Part shown: positions 50,857 through 58,735 of the stretch, in pieces
Layout of the letters: every line of letters begins with the position of its first letter
Position numbering within the stretch: position 1 is the first letter of the stretch
Origin: Ectothiorhodospiraceae bacterium
GTDB taxonomy: Bacteria; Pseudomonadota; Gammaproteobacteria; HK1
Length of the DNA: 64,000 nucleotides
NCBI GenBank assembly: GCA_024234875.1
Contig: JACKNM010000004.1
Coordinates: 372,001-436,000 of the forward strand
Direction: 5' to 3'
Translations under genes and position numbers: made by a program
The notes under the pieces: generated by a model
Database searches by the model: none
Told to the model about the DNA's origin: nothing
Seen by the model: only the letters and a program-made list of their open reading frames with translations

Positions 50857-52581
50857 ATGTCCCGAGCACGCCGCCATCGCGAGTTCCACCTCCGCCACCC
50901 GGCCCGGCTGGTGCTCGCACTCGTCGTGACGGTGGGTACGTTGCTCGGCCTCTCGCCCGCCACCGCCCAGCCCCCGCTGCGCTACACCATGGAGCAGGCG
51001 GTGGTCGCCGGGCGGCCGGCGACGGCGGCGGACTTCGCGGACATCCTGGTGGTCTGCGGCAGCCAGGCGCGCTCGGGGGCGCCAGGGCTCGAGCTCGCCC
51101 CCGGCTGCCTGATGGAGACCGGACGCGACACGGTGGTCGCCACCATCGACGGCGACGGGGCGGAGATCATCGCCGAGCCGCGCAGTCAGGTGGACTTCCT
51201 CCCCGACGCCATCCGGGTGGTCGCCGGGCGGGTGTTCGTCAAGATCCGCGAGGCGCTCGGCTGGCGCCAGTTCGAGGTCGACACCATCTTCGCCCGCGCC
51301 GCGCCGGACATGACGATGTTCGAGGTCGAGATCCGCGACGACGCCGCGGTGTTCCGGCAGTTCGAGGGGCGGGTGCGGGTGACCGGCGAGGGCTCGACCC
51401 GCGGCACCGTCGTCATCACCCCGGGTCAGGCGGCGGACGCGCGCCGTGGCGCCGACGTGACGCGTCGGCCGATGAGCCGGGCCGAGATCGCCGAGGTGGT
51501 CGAGCGGATCCGGGCGGTCGAGCGCGCGCTCGGCACCCAGATCGACCGCGGCTCCAACGTCGACCTGCTGATCCCGGATCTGACCGAGCCACAGGTCCGC
51601 ATCGACGCCTTCGGCGCCGCCGGCGACGTGCTCATCTGGCAGACCACCGGCGCCGAGCGGGTCGAGATCCTCGGCCTCGGAGCGGTGCCACCGAGCGGCG
51701 ACCTCCAGGTTCGGCCGCGCGAGACCACGCGCTACGAGCTCGTCGCCCACGGCGCCGACGGCTCGACCGCGCGCGCGAGCGCCACGGTGGTGGTCGAGCC
51801 GGCACCGACCGCCGCGCCACCGCGAATCGTCTACTTCGACTCGCGCGACGGCGTGCTGCGCTGGCGCACCGAGAACGCCCGCACGGTGGAGATCCAGGGC
51901 ATCGGCCGGGTCGCGGCCGAGGGCGACATGCGGGTCTCGCCGCAACAGACGACGCGCTACGTGCTGATCGCCCGCGGCGCCGACGGCCGCAGCGACAGCG
52001 CGACCACCACGGTCGAGGTGCGGCCAGCGGAGCCGGCGGCCGCACCGCGCATCGTCTACTTCGAGGCCCGCGACGACGGCAGGGGCGCGCTGCTGGTGTG
52101 GAGCGCAGTCGACGCCGACTCCGTCGAGCTGCTCGGCGTCGGCACCATGCCAACGACCGGGCAGTGGCGCGTGTCGCCGCGGCAGCCCACCCGCTACACC
52201 CTCGTCGCCCGCGGGGTCGACGGCCGCAGCGTGCAGGCCTCGGTGACCGTGCGCCCGCCGGCGCCCGACGTCGCGCCGCCGCAGATCCTCGCCTTCCAGG
52301 CGACCGGCAACCTGCTCACCTGGCGCACCTCGGGGGCGACGGTGGTGCGGATCTCGGGCCTCGGCACCGTGGCTGCATCGGGACGGGTGCAGGTCGACCC
52401 GAGGAAGAGCGGCTACAGCTACACCCTGACCGCCACCAATGCCGTCGGGCAATCGGTCGAGCGCACGGTGCGGCTCACCCTGGAGCAAGAGCCGTCGACC
52501 GGCGGCATCATCCAGCGCATCCCGATCCTGCCGAACCTGCGCCAGCTGGAGCAGACGGAGCCGCAGCAACAGGTCCGCTGA
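50857..52581 (+). CDS. Secreted FecR-domain protein with four Ig-like repeats
   Basis: A 574-residue exported protein. The signal peptide is LVLALVVTVGTLLGLSPATAQ. A FecR domain follows at about 60-190 (GCLMETGRDTVVATIDGDGAEI, VDFLPDAIRVVAGRVFVK, DMTMFEVEI). Then four repeats of about 80 residues each have the pattern L-x-W-x-T...A-x-x-V-x-I-x-G-x-G...T-x-Y-x-L-x-A-x-G-x-D-G, probably Ig-like beta sandwiches. Proteins pairing FecR with CHASE2 genes are known in several Proteobacteria and Cyanobacteria. ATG 50857 has GGAGGAA upstream. A periplasmic ligand or scaffold for the CHAT-CHASE2 protein is inferred from the gene order. Confidence 0.82.
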   Translation: MSRARRHREFHLRHPARLVLALVVTVGTLLGLSPATAQPPLRYTMEQAVVAGRPATAADFADILVVCGSQARSGAPGLELAPGCLMETGRDTVVATIDGDGAEIIAEPRSQVDFLPDAIRVVAGRVFVKIREALGWRQFEVDTIFARAAPDMTMFEVEIRDDAAVFRQFEGRVRVTGEGSTRGTVVITPGQAADARRGADVTRRPMSRAEIAEVVERIRAVERALGTQIDRGSNVDLLIPDLTEPQVRIDAFGAAGDVLIWQTTGAERVEILGLGAVPPSGDLQVRPRETTRYELVAHGADGSTARASATVVVEPAPTAAPPRIVYFDSRDGVLRWRTENARTVEIQGIGRVAAEGDMRVSPQQTTRYVLIARGADGRSDSATTTVEVRPAEPAAAPRIVYFEARDDGRGALLVWSAVDADSVELLGVGTMPTTGQWRVSPRQPTRYTLVARGVDGRSVQASVTVRPPAPDVAPPQILAFQATGNLLTWRTSGATVVRISGLGTVAASGRVQVDPRKSGYSYTLTATNAVGQSVERTVRLTLEQEPSTGGIIQRIPILPNLRQLEQTEPQQQVR

Positions 52582-52589
52582 GCGACCCT

Positions 52590-52650
52590 CGGGGGGCGGG
52601 CACGGCAGCGTCGTGCGGGCGGGCGGGGACGGGGCCCCGCCCCTACAAGC
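52590..52650. repeat. Dispersed GC-rich repeat (GGGGCCCCGCCCCTAC family)
   Basis: GGGCGGGGACGGGGCCCCGCCCCTAC. Related words occur at 23394-23411 (GGGGCGGGGCCCCGCCCC) and 58118-58205. Its end overlaps the stop codon region of znuA. Confidence 0.5.
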
Positions 52651-53617
52651 ACGCCCGCAGGGCGCCGGCCAGCCCGCGCATCAGCTCGAACCAGAGCTCG
52701 GGCCCCGGCTCGAGCGCGACGCCCACCGGGTCGAGCACGCCGACCCGGGCTCCGGTGCCCTCGACCAGGGTGCCGACCAGTCGCGGCGCGAACTGGGGCT
52801 CGGTGAACACGCAGCGCGCGCCGAGGGTGACGATGCGCTCGCGGATCTCGGTCACCCGACGCGCCCCCGGGGTGCGCCCGGGGGCGACGGTGACGGCACC
52901 GACTGCTCGCATGCCGAAGCTGCGCTCGAAGCCCTGGTAGGCATCGTGGAACACGACGTACGGCACGTCGCGGACCGGCGCGAGAATCTCCACCACCTCC
53001 CGCCGGAGCGCCTCGATGCGCGCCTCGAGGCGCATCACGTTGCTCCGATAGCGCGGTCCGTTGCCGGGGTCGACGTCGGCCAGGACGCGGGCGACCGCCG
53101 CCACCATCGCGCGCGCGTGGTCGGGATCGAGCCAGATGTGCGGGTCGGGCGCGCCGCCGGCGTGATCGTGGTCCTCCGCGGCATGCCCGTGCGCCTGCCA
53201 GACGCCGCCCTCGCGAGCCGGCCACGGCCGGACCCCCTCGGCCTCCATCAGCGCCACGTCGACCCGGCCATCGCCGCCGGCGGCGAGCGCGCGGGCGAGG
53301 GCGATCTCGAGACGCGGGCCGACCCAGAACACCACCCGGGCATGCTCGATGGCACGGCTCTCCGAGGGTCGTAGCGCGTAGCTGTGCGGCGAGGCGCCGG
53401 CGGGCATCAGCAACGTGGGCGCGCCGACCCCGTCCATCACCGCTGCCACCAGCGAGTGCACGGGCGCGATGCTGGCGACCACCGCGGGCGCGTCGGCCAC
53501 CGCGGGACGGGAGGCGACGACCGCGAGCAGGCAGCCGGCGGTGGCGAGGGACCGGCGCGCGCGGGCGCGCAGCCACCGCAGCAGCGAGTGCCCGGCGAGC
53601 GATGGAGCGAGATTCAT
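52643..53617 (-). CDS. znuA: Zinc ABC transporter substrate-binding protein ZnuA
   Basis: A 324-residue periplasmic binding protein of cluster 9. The signal region ends near RPAVADA. Zinc ligands are the conserved histidines in ASPHSYAL, DPHIWLDPDHA and VFHDAYQGFE, with the acidic ligand expected in the C-terminal lobe; the His-rich loop AHGHAAEDHDHAGG characteristic of ZnuA lies between the first two. It is transcribed away from zur-znuC-znuB, with a Zur-like palindrome at its start. Its stop codon overlaps a dispersed repeat. Confidence 0.93.
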   Translation of the reverse strand: MNLAPSLAGHSLLRWLRARARRSLATAGCLLAVVASRPAVADAPAVVASIAPVHSLVAAVMDGVGAPTLLMPAGASPHSYALRPSESRAIEHARVVFWVGPRLEIALARALAAGGDGRVDVALMEAEGVRPWPAREGGVWQAHGHAAEDHDHAGGAPDPHIWLDPDHARAMVAAVARVLADVDPGNGPRYRSNVMRLEARIEALRREVVEILAPVRDVPYVVFHDAYQGFERSFGMRAVGAVTVAPGRTPGARRVTEIRERIVTLGARCVFTEPQFAPRLVGTLVEGTGARVGVLDPVGVALEPGPELWFELMRGLAGALRACL

Positions 53618-53618
53618 G

Positions 53619-53639
53619 GAATGTTATAAAGTTGCGTTC
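53619..53639. promoter_or_regulatory. Putative Zur-binding site in the znuA/zur divergent region
   Basis: GAATGTTATAAAGTTGCGTTC, an imperfect palindrome containing GTTATA as in proteobacterial Zur boxes (GTTATATTATAAC core). It starts two bases from the znuA start codon, in the only AT-rich stretch between the divergent genes, where it could block znuA transcription. Confidence 0.6.
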
Positions 53640-53753
53640 GGCCGAATACGATAACCGACTGGTGGTCGCCGACGCACCCCACGGCTCGCCGACGACGGCG
53701 CGCGCGGCGTCACCCCGGCATCCGGCCCCGCTCGTTCGCTCCGAGGATGCCCG

Positions 53754-54281
53754 ATGGACTCGACCACTTCCGAGCGCGTGCTGTCGAGCTTTCGCTCGGC
53801 CGGCCACGATCACCGCCGCTGCGTGCAGGACGCGCTCGCCCGGGCGGAGCAGCTCTGCCAGGCGCGCGGCGCACGGCTGACCGCGATTCGCCGCCGCATC
53901 CTCGAGCTGGTGTGGCAATCCCACCAGCCGGTGCTCGCCTACGACCTGCTCGATCGGCTGCGCCTCGAGCGCGCCCGCGCCGCGCCGCCGACGGTGTACC
54001 GGGCACTCGAGTTCCTGCGCGAGCACGGCCTGGTGCACCGCATCGAGAGCCTCAACGCCTACGTCGGCTGCGCCGACCCCCGCCGCGAGCACGCCGGCCA
54101 GTTCCTGATCTGCGACGCCTGCGGTGCGGTGGCCGAGCTCGACGACCCGGAGATCGGCGGGCTGATCGAGGCCCGCGCGCGCGGAGCGGGGTTCGAGCCC
54201 GCGAGCCAGATGGTCGAGGTGCACGGCCGCTGCCCGCGGTGCCGGCACGGCGCGCCGCCAGCGCCGGTCCCCGCGACGTGA
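53754..54281 (+). CDS. zur: Zinc uptake regulator, Fur family
   Basis: A 175-residue Fur-family repressor. The winged helix (LTAIRRRILELVWQSHQPVLAYDLLDRL, PTVYRALEFLREHGLVHRIE) is complete. Metal-site residues are EHAGQFLICDACGAVAEL and the C-terminal CPRC pair, giving the structural CxxC...CxxC zinc site of Zur proteins. The gene is the first of zur-znuC-znuB and diverges from znuA, which settles its zinc role. ATG 53754 is the first plausible start; the stop overlaps znuC. Confidence 0.93.
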   Translation: MDSTTSERVLSSFRSAGHDHRRCVQDALARAEQLCQARGARLTAIRRRILELVWQSHQPVLAYDLLDRLRLERARAAPPTVYRALEFLREHGLVHRIESLNAYVGCADPRREHAGQFLICDACGAVAELDDPEIGGLIEARARGAGFEPASQMVEVHGRCPRCRHGAPPAPVPAT

Positions 54282-55060
54282 GCGCCGGCGGCGACGACAC
54301 CGCGCTGCTGTGCCTGCGCGATCTCTCGGTGCGCTTCGGCCACCAGCCGGCGGTCGACCACGTCGACCTCACCGTCGGAGCGGCCGAGATCGTCACCATC
54401 CTCGGGCCGAACGGCTCGGGGAAGACCACCCTGGTCCGCGCCGCGCTCGGCCTGGTCACGCCGAGCGCGGGCACGGTGTGGCGGCGGCCCGGCGCGCGCA
54501 TGGGCTATGTGCCGCAGAGCATCGCGGTCGACGCGACCCTCCCCCTCACCGCCGGCCGCTTCGTGCGGCTCGGCCAGGGCGAGGGGGTGTTCGACCCGCT
54601 CGCGGCGCTCACCGAGGTCGGCGCCGAGCACCTGGTCGACGCGCCGATGCGCGGGCTCTCCGGTGGCGAGATGCGCCGGGTGCTGCTCGCACGGGCGCTC
54701 GCCCGGGCGCCGGACCTGCTGGTCCTCGACGAGCCGACGGCGGGTGTCGACGTCGCCGGGCAGGGCGAGATGTACCGCCTGATCGCCGCCATTCGCGACC
54801 GCCACCGCTGCGGCGTGCTCCTGGTCTCGCACGATCTCCACCTGGTGATGGCGGCCACCGACCGGGTGCTCTGCCTCAATCGGCACGTCTGCTGCACCGG
54901 CACGCCGGAGGACATCGCGGACCACCCGGAGTACCTGCAGCTGTTCGGACCCCGGCTCGGGCGCACGCTCGCGGTCTACACCCACCAGCACGACCACGCC
55001 CACGACCTCCACGGCGACGTCGCCCGCGGCCCCGCTCCGGGAGCGACCCGCGTTGGATGA
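54278..55060 (+). CDS. znuC: Zinc ABC transporter ATPase ZnuC
   Basis: A 260-residue ATPase with Walker A GPNGSGKTT, Q-loop YVPQS, signature LSGGEMRRV, Walker B LLVLDEPTAGVD and switch His in LVSHDLH. The C-terminus has a His/Asp-rich tail (HQHDHAHDLHGD), common in ZnuC and probably metal-binding. GTG 54278 overlaps the zur stop (GTGA), so translation is coupled. It energises ZnuB. Confidence 0.93.
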   Translation: MSAGGDDTALLCLRDLSVRFGHQPAVDHVDLTVGAAEIVTILGPNGSGKTTLVRAALGLVTPSAGTVWRRPGARMGYVPQSIAVDATLPLTAGRFVRLGQGEGVFDPLAALTEVGAEHLVDAPMRGLSGGEMRRVLLARALARAPDLLVLDEPTAGVDVAGQGEMYRLIAAIRDRHRCGVLLVSHDLHLVMAATDRVLCLNRHVCCTGTPEDIADHPEYLQLFGPRLGRTLAVYTHQHDHAHDLHGDVARGPAPGATRVG

Positions 55061-55838
55061 GTTCCTGGTACGCGCCGCCCTCGGCGGCGTCGGCGTCGCC
55101 GTCCTCGCCGGACCCATCGGCTGCTTCGTGGTCTGGCGGCGCATGGCCTATTTCGGCGCGACGCTCTCCCACGCCGCGCTGCTCGGCGTCGCGCTCGGCT
55201 TCCTGCTCGACCTCGATCTGCACCTCGCGATCCTCGCCGTGTGCACCCTGATCTCGCTCGGGCTCTACCTCCTCGACCGCAACCCGCAGCTCGCGAGCGA
55301 CACCCTGCTCGGCATCCTCGCCCACTCCAGCCTGGCGCTCGGGCTGGTGCTGATCGGGCTGCTCGACCGCATCCGGATCGACCTGCTCGGCTACCTGTTC
55401 GGCGACGTGCTGTCGGTGAGCTGGACCGACGTGGTGTGGATCTGGGTCGCGGCGGCGCTGTGTCTCGCCCTGCTCGGGCGGCTGTGGACACGGCTGCTGA
55501 CGATGACCGTGCACGAGGATCTGGCGCGGGTCGAGGGCATCGCGGTCGAGCGCATGCGCCTCGCGTTCCTGCTGCTGGTGAGCGTGATGGTCGCGCTCTC
55601 GATGCAGATCGTGGGGCTGCTGCTCACCGTCTCGCTGCTCATCCTGCCGCCGGCCACCGCGCGCCGGGTGGCCTCGAGCCCGGAGCAGATGGCATGCATC
55701 GCCACCGCGCTCGGGTGTGTCTCGGTGCTGGTCGGGCTCGCCGCGTCGATGGCCTGGGACACCCCGGCGGGTCCGACCATCGTGGTCGCCGCGACGGTGC
55801 TCTTCGCCCTGACCTCGCTCGTGGCGGCCCGCGGATGA
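55053..55838 (+). CDS. znuB: Zinc ABC transporter permease ZnuB
   Basis: A 261-residue cluster-9 permease with seven to eight hydrophobic helices. Conserved blocks are GPIGCFVVWRRMAYFGATLSHAALLG, NPQLASDTLLGILAHSSLALGL, and VGLLLTVSLLILPPATAR. The start is TTG 55053, overlapping the znuC stop by eight bases; no in-frame ATG gives a full first helix. It forms the membrane channel for zinc brought by ZnuA. Confidence 0.92.
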   Translation: MDEFLVRAALGGVGVAVLAGPIGCFVVWRRMAYFGATLSHAALLGVALGFLLDLDLHLAILAVCTLISLGLYLLDRNPQLASDTLLGILAHSSLALGLVLIGLLDRIRIDLLGYLFGDVLSVSWTDVVWIWVAAALCLALLGRLWTRLLTMTVHEDLARVEGIAVERMRLAFLLLVSVMVALSMQIVGLLLTVSLLILPPATARRVASSPEQMACIATALGCVSVLVGLAASMAWDTPAGPTIVVAATVLFALTSLVAARG

Positions 55839-56224
55839 ACGCCGAGGGGGCGCCGGGGCGTGGGTGGCTTCGGCGCTTCGTGGCGCGCATGCGGGACGAG
55901 CTCCGCGTGCTGTGGCTGGTCGGCCGCGACCCGGAGGTACCGCTCGCCGCGCGCGTGCTGGTGGTGCTGGTCGTCGCCTATGCGCTGAGCCCGATCGATC
56001 TGATTCCCGACTTCGTCCCGGTGCTCGGCCTGCTCGACGACGCGATCCTGGTCCCGCTCGGCATCTGGCTCGCGATGCGCCTGGTGCCCGAGCAGGCGTG
56101 GGCGCGCGCGCGGGCACGGGTCCACTCCACACCGGCGCGCCTGCCGCGGTCGCGACTCGGTGCATCGCTGATCCTGATCACTTGGGCGGCGGCGATCGCG
56201 GCCCTTACGCTAGCGCTGGCATGA
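55835..56224 (+). CDS. YkvA-like DUF1232 small membrane protein
   Basis: A 129-residue protein with the DUF1232 core VAYALSPIDLIPDFVPVLGLLDDAILVPLGIWLA, preceded by a charged cytoplasmic N-terminus and followed by a C-terminal helix (LILITWAAAIAALTLAL). The function of the family is not known. The ATG overlaps the znuB stop (ATGA), so it is translated with the zinc operon although no zinc link is evident. Confidence 0.88.
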   Translation: MNAEGAPGRGWLRRFVARMRDELRVLWLVGRDPEVPLAARVLVVLVVAYALSPIDLIPDFVPVLGLLDDAILVPLGIWLAMRLVPEQAWARARARVHSTPARLPRSRLGASLILITWAAAIAALTLALA

Positions 56225-56240
56225 ACCATCGGACACCGAC

Positions 56241-56648
56241 ATGGACGACCCTCGGAAGGCAATCCGGCTGATCGCGTCGACCGCGGTGGCGACGGTGCTG
56301 GCGTTCACCGCAGGCTGTGCATCCCTGCTCGGCAACGGCGAGGGCGAGGCTCTGTACGCGGACCACTGCGCCGGCTGTCACGGCCACGCCGGGCGCGGTG
56401 ACGGGCCGATCGCACCACGCCTCGGCCGCCCGCCGAGCGATCTCCGCCGGCTCGCGCGCGACAACGGTGGGTCCTTCCCCGAGACACTCGTCTATCAGGT
56501 CGTGGAAGGGCAGCGCCTGGTCGACGGCCATGGCACGCGCGACATGCCGGTGTGGGGCCGGGTCTTCGCCCGCGACGGCGGCGAGGCGGCGGCGACCACG
56601 CGTATCGACGCGCTGATTCACCACCTCGAGCGCATCCAGCTGCGGTGA
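56241..56648 (+). CDS. Monoheme cytochrome c lipoprotein
   Basis: A 135-residue class I cytochrome c. The N-terminus has a lipobox-like LAFTAGC, so it is probably lipid-anchored. The heme motif CAGCH is in LYADHCAGCHGHAGRGDG and the axial Met in GTRDMPVWGRVF. The spacing fits a small c-type electron carrier such as those feeding oxidases. It starts 16 bases after the DUF1232 gene and may belong to the same transcript. Confidence 0.88.
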   Translation: MDDPRKAIRLIASTAVATVLAFTAGCASLLGNGEGEALYADHCAGCHGHAGRGDGPIAPRLGRPPSDLRRLARDNGGSFPETLVYQVVEGQRLVDGHGTRDMPVWGRVFARDGGEAAATTRIDALIHHLERIQLR

Positions 56649-56746
56649 CCGGGGGCGCCCCGCCGATGGCGCGCTCTCGCCCCATCCCCCGCCGCGCTCC
56701 GTGCTAAGTTTCCTCGCCCCGACTTGCAGACGAGGAGACGACCGAG

Positions 56747-57727
56747 GTGGATTCGCTCAGCAATGTATTCGTGACCGAGGCCTCCCGCTTCGACGGGCCG
56801 GTGCTGGTGACCGGCGCCGGCGGCTGCATCGGAAGCTGGGCGCTCGCCATCCTGACCCGGGCCGGAGTGCCGGTGGTGGTGCTCGACGCCTCCGAGAGCA
56901 AGCGCCGTCCGCGCCTGCTGATCGACGACCCGACCCTCGACGCCGTACCCTGGGTGGTCGCCGACATCGCCGACACCGAGGCGGTGGAGCGCACCGTGGC
57001 CGAGCATCGGGTGCGGGCCATCGTCCACCTCGCCGCGCTGCAGGTGCCGTTCTGCAAGGCCGATCCGGTCGCTGGCGCCCGCGCCAACGTCGTCGGCACC
57101 GTCAACGTGCTGGAGTCCGCCCGCCGCCACGGCATCCGCCGGGTCGCCTACGCGAGCTCCATCGCCGCCCACGGCGCGGACGAGAACGCGCCGTGGCTCG
57201 CCACCCTGTACGGCGCCTACAAGCGGTGCGACGAGATGATCGCGCGCGTCTACTGGCAAGACTGGCAGGTGCCGAGCGTCGGCATGCGCCCCGGCGTGGT
57301 GTACGGCATCGGCCGCGACCAGGGGATGACCTCGAAGACCACGGTGGCCATCCTCGCCGCCGCGGCCGGGCGAGACTACAGCGTCCCCTTCCGCGGCCCG
57401 ACCTCCTGGCTCTATGCCGGCGAGGTGGCATCGGCCTTCGTGCAGGCGGTGGCCACCGAGCGCGAGGGTGCGGCGGTATTCGACTGCAATGGCGTGCCCG
57501 CGTCGGTCGAGGCCGGCCTCGAGCACCTTCGCCGACTCGAGCCCGCAGCCCGGGTCGAGGCCACCGGCTCGGCGCTACCGTTCCCGTTCGACCTGAGCGA
57601 CGACCCGCTGCGCGCATACATCGGCGACTACGGTCGCATCTCGATGCAGGACGGGATCGCGGAGACCCTCGGCGCCTTCCGCGCGCTGCTGGACGCCGGC
57701 AAGGTCGACGCCGACTCGATTGCCTGA
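56747..57727 (+). CDS. NAD-dependent epimerase/dehydratase family protein
   Basis: A 326-residue extended SDR. The cofactor loop is VTGAGGCIGSWALAIL, the D in VVVLDASES points to NAD, and DIADTEAVER corresponds to the adenine-contacting acid. The catalytic triad Ser/Tyr/Lys is in YASSIAAHGA and LYGAYKRCDE. It is related to UDP-glucose epimerase-like and uronate dehydrogenase-like enzymes; the substrate is not predicted. Start is GTG 56747 after GACGAGGAG. The CMD gene follows after 19 bases. Confidence 0.9.
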   Translation: MDSLSNVFVTEASRFDGPVLVTGAGGCIGSWALAILTRAGVPVVVLDASESKRRPRLLIDDPTLDAVPWVVADIADTEAVERTVAEHRVRAIVHLAALQVPFCKADPVAGARANVVGTVNVLESARRHGIRRVAYASSIAAHGADENAPWLATLYGAYKRCDEMIARVYWQDWQVPSVGMRPGVVYGIGRDQGMTSKTTVAILAAAAGRDYSVPFRGPTSWLYAGEVASAFVQAVATEREGAAVFDCNGVPASVEAGLEHLRRLEPAARVEATGSALPFPFDLSDDPLRAYIGDYGRISMQDGIAETLGAFRALLDAGKVDADSIA

Positions 57728-57746
57728 ACCACGCAGGAGCACTGCC

Positions 57747-58112
57747 GTGACCAAGGACTATGTCGCCCACGCCAGGGAGATCGACGACAACGCGCGTCGA
57801 CTCGCCCAGGCCGCGCCGGAGGTGATGCGGGCGCTGCGCGCGAACCGCGAGACCGTCTACGGCGACGGCGCGCTCGACGCGTCGACCAAGGAGCTGATCG
57901 CGCTCGCGGTCGGGATCGTGATGCGCTGCCAGGGCTGCGTCACCCACCACACCCGGCTGGCGGTGAAGAAGGGGGTGAGCCGCGAGCAGCTCGCGGAGAT
58001 GATCGGGGTGTGCATCCAGATGGCGGGTGGACCGGCGATGGCGTTCGGCGGCGAGGCACTGGCGGCCTTCGACCAGTTCACCGACGCCGCCACGCCGAAG
58101 AGCGGCGACTGA
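57747..58112 (+). CDS. Carboxymuconolactone decarboxylase (CMD)/AhpD-like protein
   Basis: A 121-residue all-helical protein with the AhpD-type redox motif in MRCQGCVTHHTRLAVKKG (CxxC followed by HH), preceded by LDASTKELIALAVGI. Members are alkylhydroperoxidase-like disulfide reductases or decarboxylases. GTG 57747 with GGAG upstream is the start. It forms an operon with the epimerase gene. Confidence 0.9.
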   Translation: MTKDYVAHAREIDDNARRLAQAAPEVMRALRANRETVYGDGALDASTKELIALAVGIVMRCQGCVTHHTRLAVKKGVSREQLAEMIGVCIQMAGGPAMAFGGEALAAFDQFTDAATPKSGD

Positions 58113-58117
58113 CCACC

Positions 58118-58205
58118 GGCAGGGGCCGGCCCCCGTGCCGGCCCGCGGCGTGGCGGCGACACGCCCGGTCGGTGGGCGGCCACGGGGGCCGCCCCTACGG
58201 GCACC
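58118..58205. repeat. Dispersed GC-rich repeat (GGGGGCCGCCCCTACG family)
   Basis: GGCCGGCCCCCGTGCCGGCC and GGGCGGCCACGGGGGCCGCC followed by CCTACGGG, each self-complementary. Related to the repeats near 23394 and 52590. Confidence 0.5.
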
Positions 58206-58306
58206 GGATCGCAATGCCACCTGGGGGGGTCGGGGGCTGACTCCGCCGCCGGCCACGCGCCTGTTATGCTCGCGGCGACTCCTTGCTGCGACCTCGAGAG
58301 AACGCC

Positions 58307-58735
58307 GTGGACAAGATCGACAACCTGGCCGACCCGCGCGTGCAGCGCGCCATCAACGGCGAGCGCATCGCCGTGCTGGCGACGGTGCAGCCCGACGGCG
58401 GCCCGCTGGCGATGCCGATGTGGTTCGTGTTCGACGAGGAGTCGATCGGGATGGTGAGCGTCGACCGCCTGCGCAAGGTCCACAACATCCGCCGCGACCC
58501 CAGGGTGTGCGTCACCGTGGACGGCGGCGCCCGCGACGCGACCTGGTGTGTCATCGTCCAGGGCCGCGCCGAGTTCGTGACCAGCGCCGGCGAGCGCCAC
58601 CTCCTCGCCGAGCGCTTCCTGGTGCGCTACGGGGCGACGCTCGAGAGCCGGTGGGGCGGGCGTACGGTGCCCGCGGACCGCACGTTCTTCCGTATCGTCC
58701 CCGAGCGCATCACCGCCTGGGGCCTGCCGGAATGA
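58307..58735 (+). CDS. PPOX-class F420/flavin-dependent oxidoreductase-like protein
   Basis: A 142-residue split-barrel protein of the pyridoxamine-phosphate oxidase-like superfamily. The start of the barrel (IAVLATVQPDGGPLAMPMWFVFDEES) and the following DRLRKVHNIRRDPRVCVTVDGG are typical; cofactor may be FMN or F420. GTG 58307 has GAGAGAA upstream. Its stop overlaps the next gene start (ATGA), indicating an operon with the VOC gene. Confidence 0.88.
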   Translation: MDKIDNLADPRVQRAINGERIAVLATVQPDGGPLAMPMWFVFDEESIGMVSVDRLRKVHNIRRDPRVCVTVDGGARDATWCVIVQGRAEFVTSAGERHLLAERFLVRYGATLESRWGGRTVPADRTFFRIVPERITAWGLPE

